Below are positions 1 to 8,720 of a stretch of DNA of 64,000 nt, piece after piece. The number at the start of each line of letters is the position of its first letter. The first letter of the stretch is position 1. The notes beneath the pieces were generated by a model that was not told the DNA's origin, did not search any database, and saw only the letters and a list, made by a program, of their open reading frames with translations. Where the stretch lies: the NCBI GenBank assembly GCA_031546825.1, contig JAVBJU010000031.1, forward strand, positions 73,516-137,515. Direction: 5' to 3'. The stretch comes from Hohaiivirga sp031546825 (lineage in GTDB: Bacteria; Pseudomonadota; Alphaproteobacteria; Rhizobiales; Beijerinckiaceae). The translations under genes were made by a program, and so were the position numbers.

Positions 1-777
1 GAAATTGGGGGCGAGGTTCCAGAAGAACGGCATCTGGACGCCGAAGCCAAGGCTATTGCTGATGACATAACGCGGCGACAGGAAGCCGGTCTTGCGCTTG
101 ACGGTCGGGTCCGGTGACCAGAAATAAGGCAGATAACCCACTGGAATGCCAGCGAGTTCGAGAGTGGCGTTCTCGTAATAGATCGTCTGCTCGCTATTGT
201 TGTGGATAATCCGCGCAGCTTTAACCTGCCACAGCGGCGGCCGGGACGGGTCGTCCTTGCAGGCATTGCAGGACGTGTAGACGCCGCGGTTGAAAACCGT
301 GGTTTCCCCGTCAATGCGTTCGGCGCGCGGCGAGGAGAAATGGCCGGTGAATGTCTTTCCGGCCTGCTCGGTTTTCTGTTCCAGGTTGAGCGAATTGATG
401 AACCCGGTCTTGAAATCGTCGGTGAGGTCAAACTGCGAGCCGGTCATGATCGTGCCGCTGGCATCGGTCATCCGGGCGTTGCCCTCGGCGAAGACCCGGC
501 CCGTGCCGCGGTTATAAATAACGCGATCGGCCTGCAAAGTGCGGCCCTGATAATGCAACTCAACATCACCGGAGGCAGTGATGGTGTTCTTGTCGTTATT
601 GTAGATGATCTCGCGGGCCTCGACGAACAACCTGTCCTTCTTGCCATCCTGAGTGGCGGCTTTCTTCGAGATCATGTCATTGAGGGTGGATTGGGCCCAA
701 GCAGAATCAAACCCGGAGATGCTTCCCAGCATCACCGCGATCGCTGTAGCTGCGACCGTTGTTCGAAGGCGATTCAT
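1..777 (-). CDS. lptD: LPS-assembly protein LptD, N-terminal part (runs off the window)
   Basis: LptD is the outer-membrane barrel of the Lpt machine and inserts lipopolysaccharide into the outer leaflet. Translating the minus strand from the ATG at 777 gives 259 open codons up to the window edge. The first about 29 residues are a signal peptide ending near A-W-A-Q. A periplasmic OstA/LptA-like domain follows, with the typical D-G-K-K-D-R-L-F-V-E-A-R-E start, the T-I-T-A-S-G-D-V strand and an S-C-N-A-C cysteine motif. The start of the barrel (Y-F-W-S-P-D-P-T) is reached before the edge. An ACAGGA sequence sits just ahead of the ATG. It lies 26 bases downstream of lptG, so lptF-lptG-lptD reads as one operon. 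The C-terminal barrel is outside the window. Confidence 0.93.
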   Translation of the reverse strand, partial: MNRLRTTVAATAIAVMLGSISGFDSAWAQSTLNDMISKKAATQDGKKDRLFVEAREIIYNNDKNTITASGDVELHYQGRTLQADRVIYNRGTGRVFAEGNARMTDASGTIMTGSQFDLTDDFKTGFINSLNLEQKTEQAGKTFTGHFSSPRAERIDGETTVFNRGVYTSCNACKDDPSRPPLWQVKAARIIHNNSEQTIYYENATLELAGIPVGYLPYFWSPDPTVKRKTGFLSPRYVISNSLGFGVQMPFFWNLAPNF

Positions 778-803
778 TCCTGTTCCCAACCTCGAGACGG
801 TCA

Positions 804-1895
804 TCAACCGTCTTCCTGATACAAAATGGCGAGTCCGCCAAGCAAAGTTCCTACTACAGCAGGGAACCATGCCGCAACCACTGGCCGGACGAACCCGGCA
901 CCGCCAAGATCTTCCATGATTTGCTGCAACACGTAAAGCACGAAGCCCGCAACAACGCCACCAAGAACCATCTTGGCGACCCCGCCGAAGCGAAAAAATC
1001 GTAACGAAACCGATGCGGCAACGAAAACCATGGCAATCAGCAGGAGCGGACGGGCCAGCAATGATTGATAGTGAATTTCATAGCGTGTGGCATCAAGGCC
1101 GGCCTTGGTTGTTCGGCTGATGATCTCGGGAAGATCCCAGAATGGCACCGAATCGGGGGCGGTGAACGACTGCCGGACCTGCGACGCTTCGAGTGTCGTG
1201 GCCAAAAGATATTCATCGTAGGCCTGCGGTTCTTCCGTGGTGGACAGGAGCCGCACTTCCTTGAGAATCCAATATCCCTCACGCAACTGACCTTCAGCGG
1301 CTTCGATTCGTTCCCTGAAAGCGCCATTGGCATCGAAAACGAAGATGGTCAGACCGGTGAGCGTCGTGCTCCCCTCAATGACACCCTCGGCGCGCACGAT
1401 TGATTGGCCATCGATGCTCTTCTGGCGCAGCCACAGATCCTTGTTGATGCTGTTTTGGTTGGAGCGCGCGAAAATGCGGGCTTCGATTTCAGAGGCCTTT
1501 TGTTTCAGAAAGGCGGAGCCTGGATTGTACACGGTGACCGACAACACCCCGATCAGGATGGCCACAAGAATGCCCGGTTGCAAAAACTGCCACGCAGAAA
1601 TGCCGGCGGCACGGGCGACGACCAGTTCGAGCTTGCGGCTGAGTTGCAAAAGCGCCGCCGTTGAGCCGAACAGCACTGCAAACGGCATCACCAGTTCCGC
1701 CACCGCCGGGGTGCGAAAAAGGGCAAGGCGGGCCATGGCACCGGGTGACGCGCCGGGTGTTTCACCGGCACGGCGCATCAGTTCAACAAAATCGAGCGTG
1801 TAGACCAGCACGAACACCGTCAGGAACACTGCAAGGATAACCTTGAGGAACTGGATCGAAAAATAGCGCCCGAGAGTACGTCCGATCAGCATCAT
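804..1895 (-). CDS. lptG: LPS export ABC transporter permease LptG
   Basis: This is one of the two inner-membrane permeases that, with LptB2, pull LPS out of the inner membrane and push it onto the LptC-LptA bridge. The 363 residues have the YjgP/YjgQ architecture: three N-terminal membrane helices, a large periplasmic beta-jellyroll of about residues 130-270, and three C-terminal helices. The start (M-M-L-I-G-R-T-L-G-R-Y) overlaps the lptF stop by ATGA, which indicates translational coupling. Either of the two adjacent Met codons could be used. LptG rather than LptF is assigned because it is the second gene and is followed by lptD, the usual alphaproteobacterial order. Confidence 0.93.
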   Translation of the reverse strand: MMLIGRTLGRYFSIQFLKVILAVFLTVFVLVYTLDFVELMRRAGETPGASPGAMARLALFRTPAVAELVMPFAVLFGSTAALLQLSRKLELVVARAAGISAWQFLQPGILVAILIGVLSVTVYNPGSAFLKQKASEIEARIFARSNQNSINKDLWLRQKSIDGQSIVRAEGVIEGSTTLTGLTIFVFDANGAFRERIEAAEGQLREGYWILKEVRLLSTTEEPQAYDEYLLATTLEASQVRQSFTAPDSVPFWDLPEIISRTTKAGLDATRYEIHYQSLLARPLLLIAMVFVAASVSLRFFRFGGVAKMVLGGVVAGFVLYVLQQIMEDLGGAGFVRPVVAAWFPAVVGTLLGGLAILYQEDG

Positions 1896-3055
1896 GAAGC
1901 CTTTGGCGAACGCAGGAAGGGGAGGGAAAGGTGCGCACTCACCCAGCGGCCGATGCGCGCCCTCCAGAATTGCGTGGCGGAGCCCTTGAAGAAGAAGAAG
2001 AGGGCCAGAATGATGGTTACGATGGGTACGCCATAGAGCGGAATGAGCGCGAGCGGCGTGCGGGTTAAGGCTGAAAGTGCCGCAAAACCGGCAATACGCA
2101 GGATTGCGGTTGCGACGATGGCAATTGCAATCGACACGCCGCGTCCCTGACGGGTCGTGCGGGCGTCACCGAGCGCCGCAAGCGCAATAAGCATCATCGC
2201 CAGCGGATAGAGAAAGGCTGATAGCCGGTCGTGCAGCACTGCGCGGAAACGGCCCGCCACCGCTTTGTAGACGGGATCGTTGGGGTCGGGGTTCCACAGG
2301 GCAGCGGTGGTGCGTTCGGCCGGTTTATAGAACACATCGCCGCCATCCTTGGCCAGCGAGGAAAGATTGATGGCGTAACTGTCGAACGCAACAATGGAGG
2401 AATCGCGGGTTTTCGCCTGCTGACGCTGGATGGATCCGTTCTGAAGTTCAAGAAAACTGTCGCCATCAATGGTGAGCGTGCGGCCTCTCTCGGCGATATA
2501 AACGATGGATTTGCCGACGTCGCGGCGGTCCTGCATGAAAATGCCAAGCAGCGCATCTCCGGCCTTTTCGCGGAAATGGAAGGTTATGCCGGTATCCAGA
2601 GTGGTGAACTGGCCTTCCTTGACCACATTGGACACAAAATCCGCCCGGACCTGGGACACGATGTTGCGCAAAAGCTGCGAGGTCATGGGGGTGAGGTAAA
2701 TCGTCAGATAGGCCACCAGAATACACACCGCAGCGCCAAGCGTCAGGAACGGCATCAGCAACCGCCGCGGCGGAAGGCCCGCCGCCGTCATGATAATCAG
2801 CTCCGAATCGCTGTTGAGTTTGTTGAGCGTGTATAGCGTTGCAATGAATAAGGCCGCCTGCGCCACCAGCGTCACCAGAATCGGCAACGACAGGGTGGTC
2901 ATCAGCAGGAAGATCAGAATGGTCTGGCCCTTAGCGGTGATGACATCGAACTGCCGCAACGCGAGCGTCATCCACATGACCCCCGTGAGCGCAACGAGGC
3001 ACACCAGAAAGGCCGTGGTGGCTATTTTCAGGATGTAGCGCTCGATAATATGCAT
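1892..3055 (-). CDS. lptF: LPS export ABC transporter permease LptF
   Basis: LptF is the partner permease of LptG in the LptB2FG exporter of the inner membrane. The 387 residues begin M-H-I-I-E-R-Y-I-L, have the six-helix YjgP/YjgQ fold with a periplasmic domain at about residues 130-270, and end with a short basic cytoplasmic tail of about 35 residues. The gene is first in the lptFGD operon. It is divergent from pepA across about 280 bases that must hold both promoters; I see no clear hexamers there. An AAGAGC sequence a few bases before the ATG may serve as the ribosome binding site. Confidence 0.93.
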   Translation of the reverse strand: MHIIERYILKIATTAFLVCLVALTGVMWMTLALRQFDVITAKGQTILIFLLMTTLSLPILVTLVAQAALFIATLYTLNKLNSDSELIIMTAAGLPPRRLLMPFLTLGAAVCILVAYLTIYLTPMTSQLLRNIVSQVRADFVSNVVKEGQFTTLDTGITFHFREKAGDALLGIFMQDRRDVGKSIVYIAERGRTLTIDGDSFLELQNGSIQRQQAKTRDSSIVAFDSYAINLSSLAKDGGDVFYKPAERTTAALWNPDPNDPVYKAVAGRFRAVLHDRLSAFLYPLAMMLIALAALGDARTTRQGRGVSIAIAIVATAILRIAGFAALSALTRTPLALIPLYGVPIVTIILALFFFFKGSATQFWRARIGRWVSAHLSLPFLRSPKAS

Positions 3056-3338
3056 GAAAGCTCTTGGACCTTATAGTGGTTTGACTGACTAGCGCGCCGG
3101 GGCAGCGAGGGCAAGTTTTTAAGCGCGGTACACACCAACTTGTGTGCGGCAAATCATCTTTTGGTCGTGCGCTGCGTTTTTGGCCCAGACATGTCTCGGC
3201 AGATGCTTTGCCTTTTGCGTGCCAGTCGCTACAAAGGAAACATTGGGCCTGATGCCCTGTTTTTGAGATTCCTTAGTTATTGGCGCGCTCGAGTACCATC
3301 GGGCAGGCGCATTCCCTGTTCTGTATTTGGAGACCCCC

Positions 3339-4820
3339 ATGGCCAGCCAGCTTAAAATCGATTTCAAGTCTTTCGGCAAGGCAGACGCCGCAACCGCCGT
3401 CATTCTGGTGAGCGATGATCTGGAGCCGTCAAACGCGGCTGTCGGGATGCTCGGCCAGGGGCTTTCGGAACTGGTGCGCAAGGCCGCCAAAGCCGAAAAT
3501 TTTTCGGGCAAATATCTCGCCACCATCGTCATTCCCGCGCCCATGGGGCTTGAGACCGAGCGGCTCGTTGTGGTGGGCCTTGGCCCCGACAAGGATGCCG
3601 ACAAGCGCGATTGGGCGCGCCTCGGCGGGACCTGTGCGGCTGCGATCAAAACCGGCACGGCGGTGATCGTCGCCGACGAAGCCATCTCCATGGATGATGT
3701 TGCGGCGATGGCGCTGGGTGCCCGTCTCAACGCCTATAAATTCGATCGCTACAAGAGCAAGAAGAAGGACAAGAGCGAAACGCTGTCCAAGGTTGTGTTC
3801 GCCGTTGCCGACACCGACGCTGCGAAGAAGGCCTACAAGCAAGCCGAGCCAGTGGCCGATGGCGTCATCCTGGCGCGTGATCTCGTCAACGAACCTGCCA
3901 ATGTGCTTTTCCCGGAAGAGTTCGCCAAGCGCGTCGGTGCGCTGTCGAAGCTTGGTGTTGCGGTTGAGGTTCTCGATGAGAAAGACCTCGACAAGCTCGG
4001 TATGCGCTCGCTGCTCGCAGTGGGGCAGGGCTCGCCGCGCCAGAGCCATGTGGTGGTGATGCGCTGGGATGGCGGCAAGGAAAAGGATGCTCCCGTAGCC
4101 TTCATTGGCAAGGGCGTCTGCTTTGATACCGGCGGCATTTCCATCAAGCCTGCGCAGGGCATGGAAGACATGAAGGGCGACATGGGCGGCGCGGCCTGCG
4201 TCACCGGCCTGATGATGGCACTCGCCGGGCGTAACGCTCCGGTCAATGCGGTTGGCGTCATTGGCCTCGTCGAAAATATGCCAGACGGCAAGGCACAGCG
4301 CCCGGGTGATATCGTCACCGCCATGTCGGGCGCGACCATCGAGGTCATTAACACCGACGCCGAAGGCCGCCTCGTGCTGGCCGATATCATGTGGTACGCG
4401 CAGGAGCGCTTCAAGCCGCGCTTCATGGTCGATCTCGCCACCCTCACCGGTGCCATCATGGTGGCGCTCGGCAGTGCCTATTCCGGCATGTTCAGCAATG
4501 ACGACACGCTGGCGCAGCAACTGACGACGGTCGGCGAAGCCACCGGCGAGAAAGTTTGGCGCATGCCGCTCGCCAGCGAATACGACAAGATGATCGAATC
4601 GAAATTCGCCGATATTCTCAACAGTGCCGGGCGCATGGGCGGTTCTTGCACCGCGGCTGCTTTCCTCAAGCACTTCGTCAAGGACGGCACCCCGTGGGTG
4701 CACCTCGACATTGCCGGAACGGCGATGGGCTCGCCCAAAACCGAACTCAGCCAGGGCTGGGCGTCGGGTTGGGGTGTGCGCCTGCTGGATAAGCTGGTGC
4801 GCGACCATTACGAAGGGTAA
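3339..4820 (+). CDS. pepA: Leucyl aminopeptidase PepA (M17)
   Basis: This is a cytosolic hexameric metallo-aminopeptidase that removes N-terminal residues, especially leucine, from peptides. It shows the M17 signatures: the metal and catalytic lysine stretch G-K-G-V-C-F-D-T-G-G, a second block around M-K-G-D-M-G-G-A, and the family hallmark N-T-D-A-E-G-R-L. The ATG at 3339 is preferred: GGAGAC lies about seven bases ahead, and an upstream in-frame TTG at 3327 would place its own start inside that site. The product is 493 residues, normal for the family. holC follows after eight bases, a common pairing in alphaproteobacteria. Confidence 0.95.
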   Translation: MASQLKIDFKSFGKADAATAVILVSDDLEPSNAAVGMLGQGLSELVRKAAKAENFSGKYLATIVIPAPMGLETERLVVVGLGPDKDADKRDWARLGGTCAAAIKTGTAVIVADEAISMDDVAAMALGARLNAYKFDRYKSKKKDKSETLSKVVFAVADTDAAKKAYKQAEPVADGVILARDLVNEPANVLFPEEFAKRVGALSKLGVAVEVLDEKDLDKLGMRSLLAVGQGSPRQSHVVVMRWDGGKEKDAPVAFIGKGVCFDTGGISIKPAQGMEDMKGDMGGAACVTGLMMALAGRNAPVNAVGVIGLVENMPDGKAQRPGDIVTAMSGATIEVINTDAEGRLVLADIMWYAQERFKPRFMVDLATLTGAIMVALGSAYSGMFSNDDTLAQQLTTVGEATGEKVWRMPLASEYDKMIESKFADILNSAGRMGGSCTAAAFLKHFVKDGTPWVHLDIAGTAMGSPKTELSQGWASGWGVRLLDKLVRDHYEG

Positions 4821-4828
4821 CAGCGGCC

Positions 4829-5281
4829 ATGGCCGAAGTCTGGTTCTATCATCTGCAACGCCAGCCTCTTGAAGCGGTGCTGCCATCCCTTCTCCTGAAA
4901 ACCCTGGAGAGGGGCTGGCGTGCCGTGGTGCAGGTGGCCAGCGAAGAACGCATGGGCGCGCTCGATGATCATCTCTGGACTTTTTCCGAGGAGAGCTTTC
5001 TGCCCCATACCCCGGCGAGCGACGCCAATGCCGCCAGCCAGCCGGTGGTGCTGACCCTGCAAGATGATAATACCAATGCTGCCGATGTCCGCTTTCTCAC
5101 CGAAGGCTCTAAGTTGCCGCAGGATATGACTGCCTACCAACGCATCATCATCATCTTCAACGGCAACGACCCCGAGTTGCTGGCGCTGGCGCGCGAACAA
5201 TGGAAAGCCGTCAAGGCTCAAAACCTCGAGGCTTCTTACTGGCAACAGGATGATGACGGGCGCTGGGGCAAAAAAGCGTGA
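4829..5281 (+). CDS. holC: DNA polymerase III subunit chi
   Basis: Chi is an accessory subunit of the clamp-loader that binds psi and the single-stranded DNA-binding protein, helping hand-over during lagging-strand synthesis. The 150 residues begin M-A-E-V-W-F-Y-H-L and contain the conserved L-L-x-K-T-L-E-R-G-W-R-A block and the T-P-A-S helix region, as in HolC. It follows pepA by eight bases, almost certainly on the same message. No psi gene (holD) is present; alphaproteobacteria generally lack a recognisable one. Confidence 0.9.
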   Translation: MAEVWFYHLQRQPLEAVLPSLLLKTLERGWRAVVQVASEERMGALDDHLWTFSEESFLPHTPASDANAASQPVVLTLQDDNTNAADVRFLTEGSKLPQDMTAYQRIIIIFNGNDPELLALAREQWKAVKAQNLEASYWQQDDDGRWGKKA

Positions 5282-5373
5282 GGCTGGAAGACCAACGACA
5301 CGCGTTACAATAAGATGCTGCATCGGCTATGCTGGGCAAAGGCACGTGGGCTGGTTCCCGCCGGGAGAGAGTG

Positions 5374-7047
5374 ATGTCTGTGATGCGGGTGCGTCTGTTG
5401 GCTGTGGTTATGGTAAGCCTGATTTCCTGCTCACTTATTGGTGCGTTGCAGGCTCAGGAGCATCCGCCGACCGAGCCGCGCCGGGCTGAAGCGCGGCAGG
5501 CTCAGGTCATGCCCTTGCCGCCGATGGCGGTCACCAAGCATAGCATCAAGGTTATCGGCGACGGTGTCTCTGGTGACAGCACCTATGAATTCACCGCAAA
5601 AGTCGGCATGCTTTCCATTAAAGATGCCAGCGGTGCCGTTCAGGCCGAAGTTGGCTTTGTCTCCTATACCCTCGACGGCTGGGTCACGCAGAAAAACGGC
5701 AAGGAAGAGCGGCAAAAAATACCCTCTGCCAATCAGCGCCCCATTACGGTTGCCATGAATGGCGGGCCGGGTGCGGCCTCGGCCTATCTTAATCTGATGG
5801 CGATTGGCCCATGGCGCTTGCCGATGGATGCGCAATGCGCCGGTGAAAAGGCCTGCGAGCAGGCGGGCGGCAAGACGCTTTCGCCGTCTGACCCCATTGC
5901 GCTCGTTGATAACAGCGAAAGCTGGCTGCCGTTCACTGATCTGGTTTTTATCGACCCGCCCGGCACCGGCTATAGCCGCGTTGTGGGTGGCGAAGAGGTG
6001 CGCAAGCGCTTTTATTCCGTCGCGGGAGATATCGATATTCTGGCCGCAGCGGTCGCGCGCTGGATCCGCGAAAACGACCGGTTGGCGTCACCCAAGTTTT
6101 TTGTCGGTGAGAGTTATGGTGGCTTTCGCGGGCCGCTGCTCGCGGAAAAATTACAGACCCGCCAGGGTATCGGGTTTAGCGGCCTCGTGCTGATTTCGCC
6201 GGTGCTCGACTTCAATTGGGTGTTCCAATCGGATTACGCCGCCTGGGCACAGGCTGGGTTGCTGCCCTCGCTCGCCGCTGCCAATCTCGAATTGCAAGGC
6301 AAGCCGTTTGACGCCGCCGCGCGCAAAGATGTGGAGGAATATGCCACCGGCCCCTTCCTCTCTGACATGATGCGCGGCCTGCAGGATGACAAGGCGGTGG
6401 CGCGCGTCAGCGAGAAAATGACGGCGCTCACCGGGCTCGATCCGGTCCTGGTGCGCCGTATGGCAGGCCGCATCGATATGCGTACCTTCCAGCGCGAACG
6501 CCTGCGTGACAGCCAGCAGGTTCTGAGCGCTTACGATACCGTGGTGCGTGCGCCAGACCCGGACCCGACCGGGTCATTCTCCCGCTTCGATGACCCGCTG
6601 CTCTCCGGCATGACTGCGCCGCTGACCAGCGCGATGGTCGATCTCCTGCGCAATCGTCTTGGCTACAAGGCCGATGATTTTCAATATCAGTTGCTCAACA
6701 GTGAGGTGAACCGCGCTTGGGATTGGGGAAGGGGGCGCTCAACCGCGCCGGATAGCTTGACCAATCTCAGCCGCGCGCTGGCGCTTGACCCCAACATGTG
6801 GGTGCGGGTGATCCATGGCGAGACCGACCTGGTGACGCCGTATTTCACCAATCGGCTGCTGCTCAACCAGTTGCCCGCAATGGGAGGTCGCGTGCAGCTA
6901 TTGACCCTTCCCGGCGGGCATATGTTTTACAGCCGCGATAAGAGCCGGGCGGAGATGTTTGCCCGCATGAGGTGTCAGTATCCGATGACACCCGGTCCCC
7001 GGGATAGAACCGCTACTTTTTGCTTTTCCGGTGGCACGCGCTTCTGA
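5374..7047 (+). CDS. Secreted S10 family serine carboxypeptidase
   Basis: This is a probable periplasmic carboxypeptidase that releases C-terminal residues from peptides. The protein starts at 5374 behind GGGAGAGA; an upstream ATG at 5329 would spoil the signal peptide. Residues 1-27 are a typical Sec signal, hydrophobic and ending L-Q-A. The oxyanion-hole motif N-G-G-P-G occurs early in the mature part. The catalytic triad can be read as Ser247 in G-E-S-Y-G-G, Asp485 in H-G-E-T-D-L-V, and His516 in P-G-G-H-M. At 557 residues it has the length of bacterial S10 enzymes. It is monocistronic or loosely linked to holC. Confidence 0.88.
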   Translation: MSVMRVRLLAVVMVSLISCSLIGALQAQEHPPTEPRRAEARQAQVMPLPPMAVTKHSIKVIGDGVSGDSTYEFTAKVGMLSIKDASGAVQAEVGFVSYTLDGWVTQKNGKEERQKIPSANQRPITVAMNGGPGAASAYLNLMAIGPWRLPMDAQCAGEKACEQAGGKTLSPSDPIALVDNSESWLPFTDLVFIDPPGTGYSRVVGGEEVRKRFYSVAGDIDILAAAVARWIRENDRLASPKFFVGESYGGFRGPLLAEKLQTRQGIGFSGLVLISPVLDFNWVFQSDYAAWAQAGLLPSLAAANLELQGKPFDAAARKDVEEYATGPFLSDMMRGLQDDKAVARVSEKMTALTGLDPVLVRRMAGRIDMRTFQRERLRDSQQVLSAYDTVVRAPDPDPTGSFSRFDDPLLSGMTAPLTSAMVDLLRNRLGYKADDFQYQLLNSEVNRAWDWGRGRSTAPDSLTNLSRALALDPNMWVRVIHGETDLVTPYFTNRLLLNQLPAMGGRVQLLTLPGGHMFYSRDKSRAEMFARMRCQYPMTPGPRDRTATFCFSGGTRF

Positions 7048-7165
7048 CATCGCCCACGAAATCCCGTGCGTAGGGCATGGCACTGCCAACGTCCTGTTTG
7101 ACAACCGCTTTCCATTACGCGCAAAGTTTCTCAGAAAACGAATCTCTGCCGCCAAAGGTGCTGCC

Positions 7166-7582
7166 ATGACCCCCCGTTCCCGTAATCTGCTGTTGCTGCC
7201 GCTTGTGGCGCTCATGGCTCTTGGCGTTGCTGCCTGTGAGACCGGCAACACCCGCCGCCCGCCCGCACCCGTGGCGTATCAGCCACCGGTGCCCCAGCAG
7301 CCCATCGTGCCGCAATTCAGCGGGCCGATCCTCAATCAGGACGGTAGTTGCTCGGCAGCAGCCCCAACCACTGCAACTGCCATCGTTCTCGGCATGGGTG
7401 AATGCGAACTGGTGCGCCTCAAAGGCCGCACTCCAACCGATATCCTGATCGGCGAAAGCGGCCGCGGCGGGCGTGAAACCCAGGTGCTCTACGCCGAGCC
7501 GACCGGGCGCGAGCTGTATTTCTTCACCAACAACAAGCTTGATCGTATCCGCACCCCCGACCGCACCGAAGGCGGGGTGTAG
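7166..7582 (+). CDS. Small predicted lipoprotein, unknown function
   Basis: The product is 138 residues. A hydrophobic N-terminus ends in the lipobox-like V-A-A-C, so Cys at about position 23 is probably lipidated. A proline/glutamine-rich linker follows, then a compact domain of about 80 residues with two cysteines. The longer open frame from 7031 has no signal peptide in its first 45 codons, so the internal ATG at 7166 is chosen. I do not recognise a named family. The inner sequence G-E-C-E-L-V-R-L-K-G-R resembles small Hyphomicrobiales lipoproteins of unknown role. Confidence 0.72.
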   Translation: MTPRSRNLLLLPLVALMALGVAACETGNTRRPPAPVAYQPPVPQQPIVPQFSGPILNQDGSCSAAAPTTATAIVLGMGECELVRLKGRTPTDILIGESGRGGRETQVLYAEPTGRELYFFTNNKLDRIRTPDRTEGGV

Positions 7583-7595
7583 GTTACAAGAATCT

Positions 7596-7619
7596 GGACG
7601 GGCTGATCAACGCCCGTCC
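7596..7619. terminator. Hairpin between convergent genes
   Basis: A perfect 8-bp stem GGACGGGC / GCCCGTCC with an 8-base loop lies in the 44-base gap between the lipoprotein gene and the convergent sirtuin gene. No clear T-run follows on either strand, so its role as an intrinsic terminator is uncertain. Confidence 0.5.
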
Positions 7620-7626
7620 GGTTGCC

Positions 7627-8337
7627 TCACGCCCCCAGCACGCTCTTCACCCATTGCGGCACCGCTGTGCCTGCGGGGCCGTAGATGGCGTCGTCGAACA
7701 GATAATCGTTCTTTGACGGCTCGAGGTTGATCTCCATGGTGCGCACGCCATAGGCCTTGGCATCCGAGACGAAACCGGCGGCGGGGTAGACGTTACCCGA
7801 GGTGCCAATGGAGACGAACAGGTCGGCTTGATGGATGGCATCGGCGATGTGGTCGAGGCCCAGCGGCATTTCACCAAACCACACCACATGCGGGCGCACA
7901 CCGTGGCCGGGCGTGCAGCAGGTGCAGCGGCTGTCGTCGTTGACATCGTGCGGCCAGTCGTGGATTTGGTCGGTTTCCACGCAACGCACTTTCAACAGTT
8001 CGCCATGCATATGGATGACGTCCTTTGAGCCCGCGCGCTCATGCAGGTCATCAATGTTCTGGGTCACCAGCGTGACCTTGCCCCGGTGTTGCTGCTGCAA
8101 CGCGGCCAGCGCCACATGGGCGGCGTTCGGTTGAATTTTGGGGTCGCTTAGCAGGGCGCGGCGCTCATTGTAGAAACGCTGCACGAGGGGCGGGTTGCGG
8201 TAAAAACCTTCCGGCGTTGCCACATCCTCAATGCGATGGTTCTCCCATAAGCCATCGGCGGCGCGAAAGGTCTGAATGCCGGATTCCGCCGAGATCCCTG
8301 CGCCGGTGAGAATGACGATGTTTTTCGGTGTGGGCAT
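7627..8337 (-). CDS. cobB: NAD-dependent protein deacylase, CobB-type sirtuin
   Basis: Sirtuins remove acyl groups from protein lysines while consuming NAD+. The 236 residues show the NAD-binding G-A-G-I-S-A-E-S-G-I motif (residues 12-21), T-Q-N-I-D-D-L-H (92-99) and the catalytic H111. A cysteine-rich zinc loop contains C119 and R-C-T-C-C. Tyr56 and Arg59 in F-Y-N-E-R-R match the class III Tyr-x-x-Arg pair, which in CobB and SIRT5 recognises succinyl and malonyl lysine, so desuccinylase activity is plausible. The gene abuts the stop of the upstream gene with no spacing, implying co-transcription. Confidence 0.92.
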   Translation of the reverse strand: MPTPKNIVILTGAGISAESGIQTFRAADGLWENHRIEDVATPEGFYRNPPLVQRFYNERRALLSDPKIQPNAAHVALAALQQQHRGKVTLVTQNIDDLHERAGSKDVIHMHGELLKVRCVETDQIHDWPHDVNDDSRCTCCTPGHGVRPHVVWFGEMPLGLDHIADAIHQADLFVSIGTSGNVYPAAGFVSDAKAYGVRTMEINLEPSKNDYLFDDAIYGPAGTAVPQWVKSVLGA

Positions 8338-8685
8338 TCAGCGAAATTCCTGCGTTACTTCAATTTCGCCGACGATGGCCGCATTGAAAGCGTCGAGATC
8401 TTCGGCGGGTATCCAATATTCGCGGTGCGCTTTGCCACCGGCTTCTTGCTCCGCATATTTCTCCAGATAATCCCGGCGCACCGCAAAACGGGTCACATAG
8501 CCCACGCCGCTTTTCGGTACGTTCCAATCACGGGCGATCTTGATGGCATAGTCTTCGCTGGTGACCGGGTAGAAAATTGGTTGGTCGGGAAGGCGGGGCG
8601 GAAATGCCTTCATCTCGGTTTGCTCAATGAGCTGCAGTTCCTCCGGCCCCACCGGCCTCCATAATATGATGGTATCGATGCTCAT
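8338..8685 (-). CDS. Conserved small protein, 'ADP-ribosylation/crystallin J1'-named family
   Basis: A 115-residue soluble protein. Its sequence (L-W-R-P-V-G-P-E-E-L near the start, F-P-P-R-L-P-D-Q-P-I-F-Y-P-V, I-A-R-D-W-N-V, G-Y-V-T-R-F, and the terminal E-V-T-Q-E-F-R) matches, from memory, a widespread small family that databases label ADP-ribosylation/crystallin J1 without experimental proof. The ATG at 8685 is used; an upstream TTG at 8700 is possible. Its stop directly abuts the sirtuin start, so the two proteins are probably made together. No catalytic residues can be assigned. Confidence 0.7.
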   Translation of the reverse strand: MSIDTIILWRPVGPEELQLIEQTEMKAFPPRLPDQPIFYPVTSEDYAIKIARDWNVPKSGVGYVTRFAVRRDYLEKYAEQEAGGKAHREYWIPAEDLDAFNAAIVGEIEVTQEFR

Positions 8686-8720
8686 GATGTCACAATCCAA
8701 AAGAAGTCCGTTGCAGGTGC

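Noticed and set aside
3429..4886. 485-codon open frame on the minus strand
   Set aside because: It is antisense to pepA, which has full M17 motifs; the frame is a product of GC-rich codon bias and has a His/Arg/Gly-rich composition.
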